A stretch of DNA of 64,000 nt from Halisarca cf. caerulea. Lineage: Eukaryota > Porifera > Demospongiae > Chondrillida > Halisarcidae. The translations under genes and the position numbers were made by a program. Numbering within the stretch: position 1 is the stretch's first letter; each line of letters begins with the position of its first letter. Below, one piece after another: positions 49,801-62,537 of this stretch. The stretch lies in the NCBI GenBank assembly GCA_963170055.1, contig CAUJGJ010000135.1:610001-674000 (forward strand). Direction: 5' to 3'. The notes under the pieces are model-generated. The model was given only the letters and a program-made list of their open reading frames with translations. It had not been told where the DNA came from and did no database searches.

Positions 49801-51203
49801 ATGTAATTAAATTAAAAACACCCCATCTATTACTTTTTTATTGATCCAAATAAATGGAGGTGATTATTGTCAGTGTTACTATTAGTATTTTCTTCTGGGG
49901 GGGGGGGGGGGATTACTGTACGTAGGTATTGGTTTCATAGGGTGTATGAAGGGTGAGCCAAGTTCTGTTTGGGGGAGGGGGAAGATCATCTGGAGGGGTG
50001 AAATGGTTATGGTAGATATCTATGACCACCCAATCTCGCTAGTCTGCATACGTACACTGGAAGAAAAGCTATACAAAGGGTTGTCCACTGAAGACATCAG
50101 AATATAACCTTAATCTTAACATTCTTATAAGGGTGGTTTGGTTCACCAGAAAGCTGCAAACATTGAGACAATTGTGGAGGTAGGTACAAACACATACACT
50201 CACACACAAATTAGCATAGGCGGGATTTGGTTGCCCTAAACTTACATACATCTAGTGAGGTAAAATGGTACCTGTTGAAGGACTTAGGAGTAAAGGCTAC
50301 CATATGGCTACTTTGCATACCTTTCCTTGTGTCCTGAAAATTTACAATTTTTCATCGTTTTCTCATTCAATACTATCATAATCCTTGACAATCAGGGTTT
50401 TATGGGGGGTGGGGACTATGGCAAAGATCTATTCATAAACCGGACTCAGACCTACGTACATATCTTATAAATCCTAAAGTATTATACTCAGTCACAGGTA
50501 ACTTCACAAACCCTCCATACCCCCCCATACACACTTCCCTCATATGCTACTACACTGTGTTATTGCCAATCCTTGAATATTATAGCAAACAAAACCCTGC
50601 CAATGTGTTTATAAGTCTAAAATCCTAATCTATTGTGCACGGGGGTGGTGGGAGGGGGGATGTGAATGGGCATTGCTTTGCAGGTCCATAGGATTTCACA
50701 AGTATACATTTGTATCATATCTTATCAATCTTCAGTCTGCCAAGGGAGGAAGTTTCTAAGATGCCCCGTGGTACACTAAACCGATTGAAACAATATATGT
50801 ATATGGTTCCTATCATTACATAGAGGACAACACACATGCAAGGAAGAAGTTAAAAAGCTGCAGTGTATGCCCTTCCCCATTCGCTCTGATCAGTGGCTAG
50901 GCAATTGCTCGTTGCAATCAAATTCATCTCCGATCACATCAAAAATAACTAATTTAAAGCCGTCGGTTCATGTATCGGAGTATTTATTCTTAAAACAGAC
51001 ATGTACAACAACAGATAACACAAAACCTATATATAGACACAAAAGTCTATTGATATTCTAGGCATAAAGTAATTAGATTAAGAAACTACCTGCTGCGAAC
51101 TGGATCCTTCGCAGAGAATTCTACATAACTTGCCAATCTCCTCCACATTCAACCTAACAAGGGAATTGACTCTTTCCTGAAGCTGGGCACTGGGCTTGTC
51201 CAT
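46835..51203 (-). CDS. BORCS7: BORC subunit 7-like protein
   Basis: Exons in transcript order: 51203-51090, 48906-48844, 47106-47063, 46889-46835. Phases 0, 0, 2 agree and the product is 91 residues (human BORCS7 105). The chain reads as amphipathic helices. The middle (KLCRILCEGSSSQQ / VLIKSAKKMASAEPSLEHTYQ) follows the BORCS7 pattern of a helix, a GSRSS-like turn and an A..M helix; SLKQLETATTDL then matches SLRKMAIITTHL. BORC recruits Arl8 to lysosomes and drives their outward movement. No splice-independent evidence is available for such a short gene, and similarity is modest, so a related small coiled-coil family is possible. It diverges from the DUF21 gene. The first intron contains an open 37-codon segment at 49339-49452 that could be an alternative exon. 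Confidence 0.65.
47309..47908. repeat. Element D, inverted copy carrying a 14-bp minisatellite
   Basis: Ends agtgctagaaataaggagca and, on the other strand, cagtgttaaaaataatggtc match element D at 25854-26099 in reverse. The centre (about 47430-47712) is a roughly 20-copy 14-bp array of agtagatgtgccac with g/a variants, absent from the other copies. Located in BORCS7-like intron 2. Confidence 0.8.
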
Positions 51204-51376
51204 ATAACAGTCGATTACCTGTATAGACACTCTAAACTGGCTGCTTACAATGGAAAGTCCCAACTATAGGGGGAAGTCCCTTTGTCAATTGAACCGCTAA
51301 TCATAGACACTCGCTCGACAGTTTGTGACAGAGAACTGCAATACTCTAACAATTGGACAGCCTGTATCTAGATGAA
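51204..51376. promoter_or_regulatory. Bidirectional promoter of BORCS7 and the DUF21 gene
   Basis: Only 173 bp separate the two divergent start codons, so both promoters must overlap. The nonamer tagacactc occurs twice (around 51234 and 51305). No TATA box is obvious and no X-box is present. Confidence 0.6.
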
Positions 51377-54300
51377 ATGTTCATCAACTGTTCTACTACT
51401 GAAGACGAGGGTATTATATTATGCGACGGGAAACACTATAGCGATGCAGAGCTCGTCAAGCCAACGAACGCGTTGTTCTGGATTTACGCTGGGATTTACG
51501 TTGTTTTGGTGCTTTTTGCAGGTGAGGTTAAATTCTGACGCATGCTAGGCAAGCCCATGCCTAAAAATGTTTACAATTACCGATGATCCTCACCACCCCC
51601 AACGACCTAAGTTACAACACATTTAATATCAGAGCCCACAGCACACAGATTGATTTCATGCCTTTATTTCCACCACGAATTCAGTCTCATTTAATACATC
51701 ACAAATTTTACCTCACAATCAATTTATGTCCACATTTTCTGGTACAGATCTTGGTGTACGTCCATCAGTCACAAGTGTGACTGAAATCACATGATATGAT
51801 ATTTTCTTTTCTTTTTTTTCTTTACTTTTGTAGTACATTGTATTGTTCGATTTGAATAATAATGTGTCTTCCCCCCAGTACCTGGGTTAGTAAGCATTCC
51901 TGGATAGTAAGTATGTAAATACGTAAAGGACATATATTCATTGCTCTGTCCCTACCTCATACAATACCATTGAAAGCACATTGGATAGTAAGTACCTCTG
52001 ATAGTGAGTGCCTATTTTGCCTTCCCTTGAGGGTACCTACTATCCAAGTTCTACCATAGCCTCTCTATACTACATTGGCTTCCAGTGGGCCATCAATGGC
52101 ACCATGTCACAAGTATGAACAAATGTAGAGCAGCCGTAGTCTACAGAGAGATGTACAATAGTTTCTGTTTTTCTGGTATCACTATGCCAAATCAACATAA
52201 TATTTCGAGAACAATATCCTCACAAAGCTTCTGCCATTAACTAGGTGATGACCTCAAAAATGACAGTGGTTGTGTTCCAAGTCCAAATACTGTCGTTCGC
52301 ATTCCAACTGCAATCAGAAATGTTGTCTAAGTGGCACTCATGAGACTTCAGACACTGATTTGAAAACATTAAGAGTACATTGTTTCCGAAACTGTTTATG
52401 TGCAGTTTATTGACTTGGTATTTGGCAGTGAATTCTGTTGTGGAATTTTAATATCACTTACGTACTATTAGTCTCACGTCGCCAGCCCTTTTTCCTACTC
52501 TCCTCCTACCCTTCCTGCTTACAATAGGAGGTGAGTAGAAAAAGGGGCTGGCGATGCGAGACTGAGGTACTGTGGGATTTATACAGCAGCAATATGTCTA
52601 AAGATTTGAAGAGAATGTACCCATTAATGACTTCCAGTGAATGATATATATCAAGGTGTTCCAAGCTACCTTGCTTTGCCCTATTCCACTTATACATGTA
52701 CTTATTGCCTTATCCTGAATAACCAATTGCCTGTGACGATGTTTGCCATAAAGGAATGGGACTTAGCAATGAAATTGTAGTCTGCCTCTTGTTACCTGTT
52801 TTGTGTTGTTAAATCTTGGATATTTACCAGGTATCTCTCTTTTTTTTGATCTAAATAACAGTGATTCATGCTGAATAACACCACAAAAAGATGCTGTATT
52901 GTTTGACAAACAGACCCCGTAGCTTATTGTGATAATTTGGTGGTCCTAGGATTTCTGTAGGCAAATGAAACTTGTTAGTGTATGTTGTCGGGTGTCATAC
53001 AATGGTGACTATATAGTGGAAGGATCTGGGTATTGAGACTATGCTTAATGGTAATGCCCACAATGTAATTCTTCACTGGTCCATGACTCCCTTGGGCATC
53101 TATTCTCAACTGCTCCTCTCCAAATTTTATGATTCATTCATTCACAAATTCTCACAGGTATTGCTTCAGGACTTACCATGGGTCTCCTGTCTTTGGATAT
53201 GACCAGCTTACGAGTGCTAGAGAAAGGCGGAAAGCCAAAGGAAAGGAAATATGCATCTAGAATAATCACAGTTGTCAGTAACCACCATCTTCTCCTTGTC
53301 ACACTTCTTCTGGCCAATGCCACTGCAGCTGAAGCAATGCCAATCTTCCTAGGCAAGATCACAACTGAAGTGGTAGCTATTCTTGTATCAGTAACTGCTG
53401 TTCTTTTGTTTGGAGAGTGAGTTACATTTAATTTGTACTAATTCACATTTGAACTTTGTATATATATTTGCGTACATTTTTAAAGTATCCAATTTTAATT
53501 TCATGTTGTTAAATAATACGTACATTATTATACCATAATATTATTATATATATGTATGTATAATAATATTATGGTATTTGTGATTATACGTAGCTTGAAT
53601 ATTTATATCGATCATGTTCGAGCTCAGAAAAAAACTACAATATTGTTCTGAACGCAGTGGGGCTCACATGTTACAATGGGTTCATCTTCCTGTACAACTC
53701 AGCTTATTGTTACGGGTTGTTGTTTCTTTGACTTACATATGTCCTACCATTTGTGATTATGATCTTCAAAGCTTTAATTGCCAATATGTATATTTTGTGA
53801 GGGAAGGGAAGAAAAATGATGGCCATCGCCCTGCCTGCCTCAGCAGTTCCTCTCTAGTGAGTCCAAATCATTGTAGCCAGTCTTGCTCTAATTCCTTCAA
53901 CCTGTGGGATAGTATCGCTAAAGGTTTATATCCTTCAAGCAAACTATGGATGGTACTAATTGACACGATCATGTTCCATTGAGCTTCACTTCATCAGTCC
54001 ATGTGCAGTGTGTCGGCAGTCAGTCCCCAAACCAATTTCTCTCTTTGAATAATCATTACTACTATTACTATGCTATCACACTGTGCATACCATGGCAATT
54101 TATGCATTTCGGCTCTTTGCCGTATGGAGTGTACATATTTAATTATCTTCTCCCCGCAGGATAATTCCTCAAGCCCTGTGTACTCGTTATGGTTTAGCTA
54201 TTGGATACTATGCATCTCCGTGAGTCATTGCAGTTAGCAGTTCTCCTGAATTAGAGGAATCCTTTGTCTTTATTGTTAGAACACATGTAAATACAGTGGA

Positions 54301-57171
54301 ACCTGCCTAATCCCCACCTCTATGAGCCAGCATTTTCCTAAACCATCCAAGGTTCTCTGGACCATTAATTTTCACCATACAAATTGACCTCCATTATCCA
54401 GCAACCTGCTAATCCAGTGCTATTTTTCATTCCCCAATGGGTGCCGGATTATACAGGTTCCAGTCTAGTTTATATATAGCCTAGTAATTTTGTAGCTAGA
54501 TATTAATGTTTGTAAACATTAGTCACTAAGTGATTCAGTTTTGCATTTTTACCTACACTTGGAGTTGGGTATGTGTAGAGTGTGTTGTTTTCAAATATCA
54601 CCATTCTTGCTAGATGCACTGTTAGTACTGACATTATTTACAAAGGGGTGCTATTGTAGGCTGCTCACCTGACCAGAACACTACACAAACCACAATATGT
54701 ACAATAAAATGAATATATGAATGAGGTACTTAAATGAAAGCAAAGTACAGAAATAGCAAATAGAAATCAAACTGTAAACCAAAAACAGTAGGCTCAGTCA
54801 TTTTGGGATGAAATGTCTGGTGCATGTAATGTTGATCAGATGTTATTTATGGTCTTGATAGTCGTTCTCCCATCCCTATACTCCCCCACAGGCTAGTCGT
54901 CTTCCTCATGGGGGCATTCTTCATCATTTCATACCCCATTGCCAAGCTTCTTGACTGTGTTTTGGGCCATGAACATGGAACATTTTACAGAAGGGCAGGT
55001 GAGTTGGTGGACTGTACAGTGGAACCTGTATAATATGGACACCTTGGGGACCAACCAAAGTGTCCCGATTACAGAGGTGTCCTGGTTTTCCGGGGTTTCC
55101 CCAATATGTCATTCATATGTGTATGAGAATTTACGGCCATAACCTAATGTCCAGTTTATATACGTAGGTGTCTAGATTTTCAAGTGTCCTGAATAGCAGG
55201 TTTCACTGTAGTTGTTTAGTATACGTACGTACTTGATGTCATCTCAGTGTTTTGCTCTTTAGAGCTCCGTGAGTTAGTTGATTTGCACAGTAAGACTGTT
55301 CATGACACCGAGAATGAGGATCCTCTGACATATGACGAAGCCCTCATTATCAAGGTTTGTTGTGATGTGTTGGTTACAGGTCATTGAGAAGTGCTCTTTT
55401 TGTAGTTTTTATGCTGAAATGTTTCGAAGTTATTATTATCTACTTATGAGTCATATACTGTAAGCAGAACGCTATGTCTTGTCTTGATTTGTTTGGGGAT
55501 ATTGGTAACTGTAGGTGCATGCATGCGTATCACTGTGTATAATTTATGTATTTTGGTGTTCTGCCTTTTTGTGTGTAGTTTTGTATAATCTATTGTTGCT
55601 GCCCATTTTCTTGTATATATACCTCACATGATACTAATATACACGGTTGCTGTTTGCTAGTGTGCACTTGAAATGAATGACAAGTTAGTAAAGGATGTCA
55701 TGACTTCTTTGGACTCTGTCTACATGATCAGCCTAGACACTGTCCTTGATGCAAGGAAACTACACGAGGTAAGTACATATACTGTACTCATAGAAATTGC
55801 TGCATATTAGTCACACGATGTAGCACATGGGAGCTGCAAAAGCTCACAGTGAAGTCTTCATACAGCAAGTATCATCGCTATTGTACTGTAAAATATTGGT
55901 CATATCTCATTACTTGTAGCATTCCAGCTGTATGGTAAATGGCAATGTCATATACAGTACACTGTAATGTAATTATTCACTTTCGTTTTTGTAGATTGGT
56001 CAGCGTGGTCACTCCAGGATACCTGTGTATGAAGACAGACGTGATAATATAACACACATTCTTTTGGTTAAATCATTGATTACTGTTAACCCACATGATA
56101 ACGTTTGTGTGAGAGATGTGCGGGGTCTTCGTAAGAATCCTCCAATATGTTTTGCTGAAGATCCTCTTTATGACATTCTTAATCGCTTTCAAACTGGGAG
56201 GAGTAAGTATTTTTTCATTATTTATATTGAATTTCTGTTTAATTAAACACTTTACATTTTAATAAGGTCATCTATTCCTGGTCTATGAGAGCTTGGCAGC
56301 ACTTGTGAGTTCATGTGGAATTCAAATTACTGTTTGCTTGTGACTGACATTAACTGATGCAGAAACTGATGGGTGTAATCACCTTAGAAGATGTCATTGA
56401 AGAACTGATCGGAGAAGAAATTTATGATGAAAGTGATATTGAAAGCCGTAGGTTTTCATGGCAGAGGCAGTACTCTAATGCAACTCTGGCTCTGAAGGCC
56501 AGAGTAGGCAGACAGCCGTCGATTGATTTTCGAGGGAGAAAGGGCAGGCCTGGTAGCCAGCTGTTTCAGCGAATGGTGTCTTTACCTGTGAGTATGTTTG
56601 TACTCGGATCTGATGTTACATTCAGAAGCTGTATTGTATGTTCTACTTACGTATGTCCATCATTCTCAATTGTGCAGACAATGGACACACATGATGGAGA
56701 TGCTGCAGATGTGTCAATTGAGGAAGGAGGATCTCGAAAACCACTGTTCTCTGTTGGTGATGCACATGAACAAATAGCACAGGTAAGCTTGCTATCCACT
56801 GCACATACAAATGTGATACACTGTGTTCTGAAATTGTAGTACAAGTATCAGTACAGTGGAGTCTCATAATGAATCACAGGGAACACTGAAAATTCTTCAT
56901 TGTAGCAGAAATTCACTATAACCAGTTACAATTTCATATTAGAGCATTAACTGGGTCACGTGAAACTATTCACTATCTGCAGATACTTTATAACAAGTTT
57001 CCACTGTATTAATTTACCATAAGTGAGCTGTGTATTGCTGGCTGTATTTGAAGGTGCTAACTTTTGAGGTTGTCCTCTTTACAATACATTGAGTGCAACT
57101 GTACATACCACACATTGGGTTGTATCTATAGTTATACAGAAGACATTCCTGAATATGTATGTACTTTGTGT

Positions 57172-57263
<92 letters not shown>

Positions 57264-59372
57264 ATTATGCAATTGCTACTTGCTGTACGATACATGCAAT
57301 ATGACCACTATTGAAAGCAGCATGCAATACTGGGAGAAATTATCTCTGTGCTTGGTTGCATAAGTTACTATTTACTTAAAAGTAAATTTGCATGGTTATA
57401 CTTTCTCTTACTGTGCACTGATTTCGGTTAGCTGACTATTCTCTGCTGGGTATTTCCTGGTTTCGTTTGTTTATTGCAATGTGTGTTGTACAAGCAATTT
57501 TTTTATTGATACTATGAGGTATGGGAGTACCACTTCTGACATGCTTAAATTTATAGGACAAACGTACTATAGTACAACATGTACTCTTGTGTGTGTATTT
57601 CAGTAGCTCACTGAGATTATGTTGCTCTTCATTAACTGCTTAGATTGAGGAGCAGCCTCGTAGAAGTTCCAGTGATGGTAGCAGAAAGAAGCATGTATCA
57701 AGATCAAAACCCCAGGTATTTATGCAAATCGATGTACATGTATGTGGTATTCTAAATATTAGGTACAGTTGAGGCAGAAACACATACTACACAAATGTTA
57801 AAAGGGAAAAAAGTGACAACCTACTATGTGATTCTTCAAAATATGCATCATTACATATAAGTACAGTTTGTAGTGGTCATTGTTGAACAAAATGAACTGA
57901 ATTTGAATAAGATAATTCCTTCCTCCTGTGATGAACTGCTCATCACACAGAAATTCTTATACAGTAACTAGTGGCTCCAAAGTAGAGCAGAGTTAACTAT
58001 TCTATAACATTGTTGTATTTGTTCATTTGGAATATTGTATGCACTTTAATTTTTGCATTGTTTTATATTTGCGGTTTTTGTGGATTGGAAGCCATCCATG
58101 AGAATTTATACCCTTGAATATTTAGATCAGGCTCTGGTGCAAAGGCAAAACATGGCTGTCTGCAAATATAAAAGTGTGAAAATTACTAAAATCCAAGATC
58201 TGCAATCTTTTACCCCACGAAAGTTAAAGAGCATACAGTATTTCTCAAGTATTGCCGCAGTAGTAATTATGTATTAGTTATATCCTGTCCAGGTGTGCTA
58301 CAACAGAAATACAGTGCTGACTGACCGAGGGCGAAGCCCGAGGTCATCAGCACTGTATTTTCTGCTGTAGCACACCTGGACAGGATATAACTAATTTGTA
58401 TCCTGGCAACCATTCACTGTTTACTATTGGTGTGTACAGTCTCATCTAGAGTTGATCAGTTTTAGCCACTTACACTATTAATTAACATCAATAGACATCA
58501 ATTAGGAAGTGTGCGTATATCAGTGACCTGTGCTACATCACAAATGTCAGCACACTTTTTCCTTTGATCCACCCATAATTCGCCCCCTCACCAGGATACA
58601 AGCAAAATGGTATACCATATGTGTTGACATTATCTCCAGGTTGAAGTTTTGTGAAACTTCAACCTGACAAGGCCCGATTACATAAAGAGAGAATTCCAAG
58701 TATCTGTATACAATTATTAAGAGGAATTCACAATTAAACCTTTTGTTTATACAGTAGTTGATCATTTGCAAAATTTTTGACGGTATGAGGGTTCAACACA
58801 TATGATATTTTGTAATATAATCTGTTTTGCATTTTGGGTGTGATTACCATGTCGTGGTTTATTGTAGTTTGCTGATAAGGATTTGGTATTCTTGTTTGTA
58901 CTTTTGTGTATTTGTACTCTTCCCAATACCTGCATAGATTGGCAGTGTCTGTCTTTTTCGATTGATGAATATTGATTATCAGCTTACATAGTGATGTGAT
59001 TCATGTATGATTTGCGAAATGTGTTTTTTTTGTAATTTTTTCATGTATAGACAAAATTATAACAGTTATTGTATTATGTATGTAGAAAGACATTCAACAA
59101 CATCCAAGATTTGGAATGAAGGGGAAGAATAAGTCGAAAAGCCATTCAGAAGTACGTAAGAGCCTGTCATTGAAGTTATGTTCTGTGTTTACTGTTGTAG
59201 CCACCTAGTATTATTTTACTTGGTACTTCAACTGTGCACAGTCACATTTGCTGCTATGTCTACCTTTGATCTGAAGTTGATCTTTTGTGATATGTTCAAA
59301 TGCGTACTTGTATTTTTCTTGCAGGAATATGCTTCTATCAATGAAGACATGGGACAGGAAGAAGAGTACTAG
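51377..59372 (+). CDS. DUF21-CBS membrane protein (CorC/MAM3 type)
   Basis: Exons: 51377-51521, 53158-53416, 54160-54219, 54892-54998, 55263-55354, 55661-55768, 55995-56202, 56267-56304, 56363-56587, 56678-56782, 57644-57715, 59086-59151, 59325-59372. Phases agree; 510 residues. After a ~35-residue extracellular/luminal start, a membrane helix leads into the DUF21 domain (SGLTMGLLSLD, VTLLLANATAAEAMPIFL, FGEIIPQALCTRYGLAIG), then a CBS pair (~240-370: RGHSRIPVYE, ILLVKSLITV, KLMGVITLEDVIEELIGEEIYDESD). A Ser/Arg/Lys-rich tail follows. The Ser, Asn and GE-P positions used for Mg in CorC/CNNM proteins are present. The sequence follows plant CBSDUF and yeast MAM3 more closely than animal CNNM and lacks a cyclic-nucleotide-like domain. 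Likely a divalent-cation transporter or regulator of plasma or lysosomal membrane. Confidence 0.9.
52470..52563. repeat. Foldback MITE
   Basis: Ends agtctcacgtcgccagccc and, on the other strand, agtctcgcatcgccagcccc, with arms extending about 40 bp. Same family as 1239-1331. Located in intron 1 of the DUF21 gene. Confidence 0.85.
54294..54467. repeat. ACAGTGGAACCTG-type MITE
   Basis: Left acagtggaacctgcctaatcc and right ggattatacaggttcc are complementary. Located in an intron of the DUF21 gene. Confidence 0.75.
55016..55211. repeat. ACAGTGGAACCTG-type MITE
   Basis: Left acagtggaacctgtataata and right caggtttcactgta are complementary. The left end begins 17 bp after the DUF21 exon that ends at 54998. 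Confidence 0.75.
56854..57262. repeat. MITE plus (TG)n tract
   Basis: 56854-57009 has ends cagtggagtctcataatgaa and acaagtttccactgt and matches the element at 10601-10733. 57174-57262 is a pure (TG)n tract. Both lie in one DUF21-gene intron. Confidence 0.85.
58273..58395. repeat. Long near-perfect palindrome
   Basis: Arms attagttatatcctgtccag and ctggacaggatataactaat continue inward through the tgtgctacaNcagaaNataca blocks to a core cgagggcgaagcccgag. The hairpin is about 123 bp with very few mismatches. Short outward matches (ttgtatcctgg at 58394-58404, ccaggatacaa at 58592-58602) suggest a larger foldback unit. Located in a DUF21-gene intron. Confidence 0.88.
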
Positions 59373-59857
59373 TGCTCTATTATGTGTGTAGTTACAGTAC
59401 TTGCACTCGGCATTGTTTCAGCAACTGTAGTGTGAAATTCTTACTCAACTGTAAATACACTACAATACACACACGCACGTGCGCGCGCACACACACACAC
59501 ACACACATGCACATATAATATTTTTCCATTCTACTTGTTGCTTTTCACTCATACCAATTAAGTTGCATGTGCAGGCCACAGAGCTGACTTACATGAAACA
59601 GCTTTAAGAACAAGTTGGTTGTGATGGCTAAGATCTATAATATATATAATAGGTTGCCTCAATCTGAGCATTTGTAGGGTTAGAAGAGCATGCAGAATTT
59701 AGTGTGATTTATCAGTCTCTGAGTGCTCATCACTCATAATTTTAAATTATTACAGTATATATACAGGCTTGTTGCACCTAATAAGTGTTTCTGTCTCTGA
59801 TGGATGGTTCACAAGGCCAGCTTTGTTTCAAAATTACACTCTGGAACACACATACAT

Positions 59858-59926
<69 letters not shown>

Positions 59927-60179
59927 TGGAATACTTGTAAAACCACAGCCTCCATGCAGTGTAGGCAGGCGATTGTAGCCCCTATGTTGGGCTCCAATTT
60001 ATAAGGCGGGCCCAATTGGAGGGGCCCGGTGAGCCATCGGACATCAGTAAGGGAAATGCATGCATGCTCTGCATGGAAATGGGCCAGCTGCCCCTATATA
60101 GCTGCGCATGGGCCACCAGCCCCAATATGGCTCCGGCCCTTATCCAATGCAGGGTTAACTTAATTGCCATCTGTGCATG

Positions 60180-60632
60180 CATGAGGTTGCAAGCCCCATG
60201 AGCTATGAGGGTCGAGGGCTGGACTGCAGCTAATTGCTAGTGGTGACATGTCCACGTACCTAACTCACAAGCAGCAGCAGTGATCGATTTCCAATTATTA
60301 AGCCTGGTCTATAAACTTGCATGCAAGTTGATATCCAGGCTAATAGCATTTGTGTATAAACCAATGTAGTTGACCAGCACTATACACAGTATAAGAGCCT
60401 GCAAGATAAAGAATTACCCCAAGCACAATTCATGCTGTATATATTTTATGTTTCCAGGACATGGTTGAGGCTGACAGGTATGATTTCATCCGTAAGCAGC
60501 TAAGAATCACAGTTTTAAGCCCTCTATACAATATACTTCATGTACCACCTGCTAGCAACAGGTTTACAAGCTCTCACAAACTAGAGATTACAATGCTACC
60601 CATGCAGCCACTCACACCAACTGGAACATATT
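60180..60632 (+). repeat. SINE/LINE-like repeat, copy 1
   Basis: Homologous to the opposite strand of 63633-64000. Shared blocks include gcagcagtgat, atatccaggcta, ggttgaggctgacaggtatg and accaactgga. It runs into an AT-rich simple repeat after accaactgga, as a retroposon tail would. Confidence 0.7.
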
Positions 60633-61856
60633 ATGTACATTTGTACATATATATATATACATATATACACGTATTTATGACTTGATCAAACTAAGTTAAT
60701 TGTTAAATCAAAAAGTATACATTGTGCATGCATACATGTGCAAAGAGTGGGGCCATGGTCTTGTTTGGGTTGCATGCATGTCAAGGGCTCTGCACATGCA
60801 GTGAATTTGTATATTAGCTCTGTATATACATACACAGGTAGTTATGTTCGATTGAATCTAGCCAAATATGTGTTTTGCACAGAAAATACAATTATTCATC
60901 ATCTATAATATGTATGCATTAACACCATAATAGTTAGGCGCATTTCTTCGATCTGGAGTATAATTATAGAACCAACCTGTACTGGCAAAGGGACGCACTC
61001 ATGCATGTAGCTTAATTGCAGTTAATTGACAATTCTGTTGCATTTACCTCTCTTCTTCGATCCATGAATTCGAAGCTGCACTTTTTCAAAAACTACAGTC
61101 CTATCAAAATCAGTAACTCTGTATTAATTTGGAGCCCTAGAGAATTTTTTTATGCATACAGTGAAACCTCCACTGAAGGACACCTCTGAAATGCAGCCAC
61201 TTCCTTTAACAGGACACCACTGCTCTGCCCCATTTGACATCCCTTACATCGGCATGTGTACATTTAAAACTTCCAAATAAGGACACCTCCATAAATATAT
61301 AGGACAGTTACTATGGTAGTCCCAATGGTGTCCTTATTATAGAAGGTGCACTGTACCTGCAAGCAAGTACATACGATACATAGTATAACATGTCCTACCC
61401 TGTTGCTGCGTGATGTGCAAAGCTTCCAAATGGTCAACAAAAAATGGTGTGCCACTGCCAGTGCATGGCATTGGATGATAGGTTGTAGACGTGAGATGAG
61501 CAAGAGAATATGCAGCCTTGCAGGATCTAGATTGATGCATGGAATTGAGGGGTTAAATGTGGTGTATGCATATGGTTAAATCAATATTGCTTCCTGCTGC
61601 TGCAGTATGTGCAGCTACATATGAGGTACAGTTGCACCTGTCTATAATGAACCCTGCATGGATATAATGAACTCCCTGATTGATGTATAATAAACATAGA
61701 CCTTATGAATGTGCACATGCAACCTGAAATATTATATCAGCTGCATGCAGGAGGTCGCATGCACAATATACATGAGGCAAAACTGATTATTTGTTCCATG
61801 CACATCAACATGTAGACCAGGCTCTGTGAAAATTAAACTTGGAAAAATATTCTGTA

Positions 61857-62029
61857 TACCGTAAGATCGGTAAGTTATGCAGCACTAAAGTTGTGCGATA
61901 ATTATAATTTTGCGATTTTCTTGACATGCAGTATTGTGTGGTATCAGACATCATACATAGTGTGATTTTTATTTATGCGATTTTCTTTAATATAGCATAT
62001 AATGGCATAACTTTTCAACTCCTACGGTA
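61857..62029. repeat. TACCGTA-type MITE
   Basis: 173 bp; ends TACCGTAAGATCGGTAAGTT and, on the other strand, TACCGTAGGAGTTGAAAAGT. Confidence 0.75.
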
Positions 62030-62402
62030 TATTATAGTAAATCCAATTCATGATCCTTCGATTAGTTTTGTGACCAGTGCATACGTTTATTGGAAGTAAA
62101 CCTATGTTTTCAAGTTTGTGACCAAACACGCGAGACATGTTATGTTTACTCTGAGCAAATTAGTGACTCTGGTAAGAATCTCACATATCAATGAAAAAAG
62201 AAACAAAATCAATACATCAGATGATTAAGAATAAATAGTAATAAGATACTGATTCAAAAATACACAGACAATTCATAGTTTTCTGCCAGTTTTTCATTAC
62301 AGCACCACAGCGCCAATCACAGGCATAATGCCAACCAATCGCAGGATCATGAGCAAATTGACATCACTCATCTAAATGATAGTTCTTGACCTCAGTTCTT
62401 CT

Positions 62403-62537
62403 TCATTTTCCTTTAGCTCTAAAGTAGTCTCCCATTCTCTCTACTATCTCAACACATATGCTTGGACACATGGATGATGAGTACGATCCATAGACAACAT
62501 ACAGTTTAGTCAGAACTGCTATGAAACCAGAGTTTTC
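62403..62537 (-). CDS. Probable terminal exon of an unidentified gene
   Basis: On the minus strand, an acceptor TTTGCATGCAG precedes 44 open codons (FIAVLTKLYVVYGSYSS, ending VERMGDYFRAKGK) and a TGA. Upstream on the same strand, two further open segments look exonic. About 62960-63007 begins after TGTTACAG and encodes QAVTSPKEFDPFSAVV. About 63100-63190 encodes DQLEEEDALLMNPNSILNGIIE. Codon use and acidic/hydrophobic alternation look protein-like, but I do not recognise the family and cannot fix the joins. The gene would extend beyond the right edge. Confidence 0.4.
   Translation of the reverse strand, partial: ENSGFIAVLTKLYVVYGSYSSSMCPSICVEIVERMGDYFRAKGK

Larger units (their letters stand above)
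59373..62402. other. Intergenic, repeat-filled
   Basis: Contents: (CA)n at 59466-59508 and 59860-59921; a retroelement-like copy at 60180-60632; a MITE at 61160-61353 (cagtgaaacctccactgaag to gcactgta); a partial MITE at 61628-61710; and a TACCGTA element at 61857-62029. I found no convincing protein-coding exon. Confidence 0.6.

Noticed and set aside
60000..60200. GC-rich stretch with overlapping frames as a gene
   Set aside because: It borders or belongs to the dispersed repeat at 60180-60632 and has no splice-consistent coding model.
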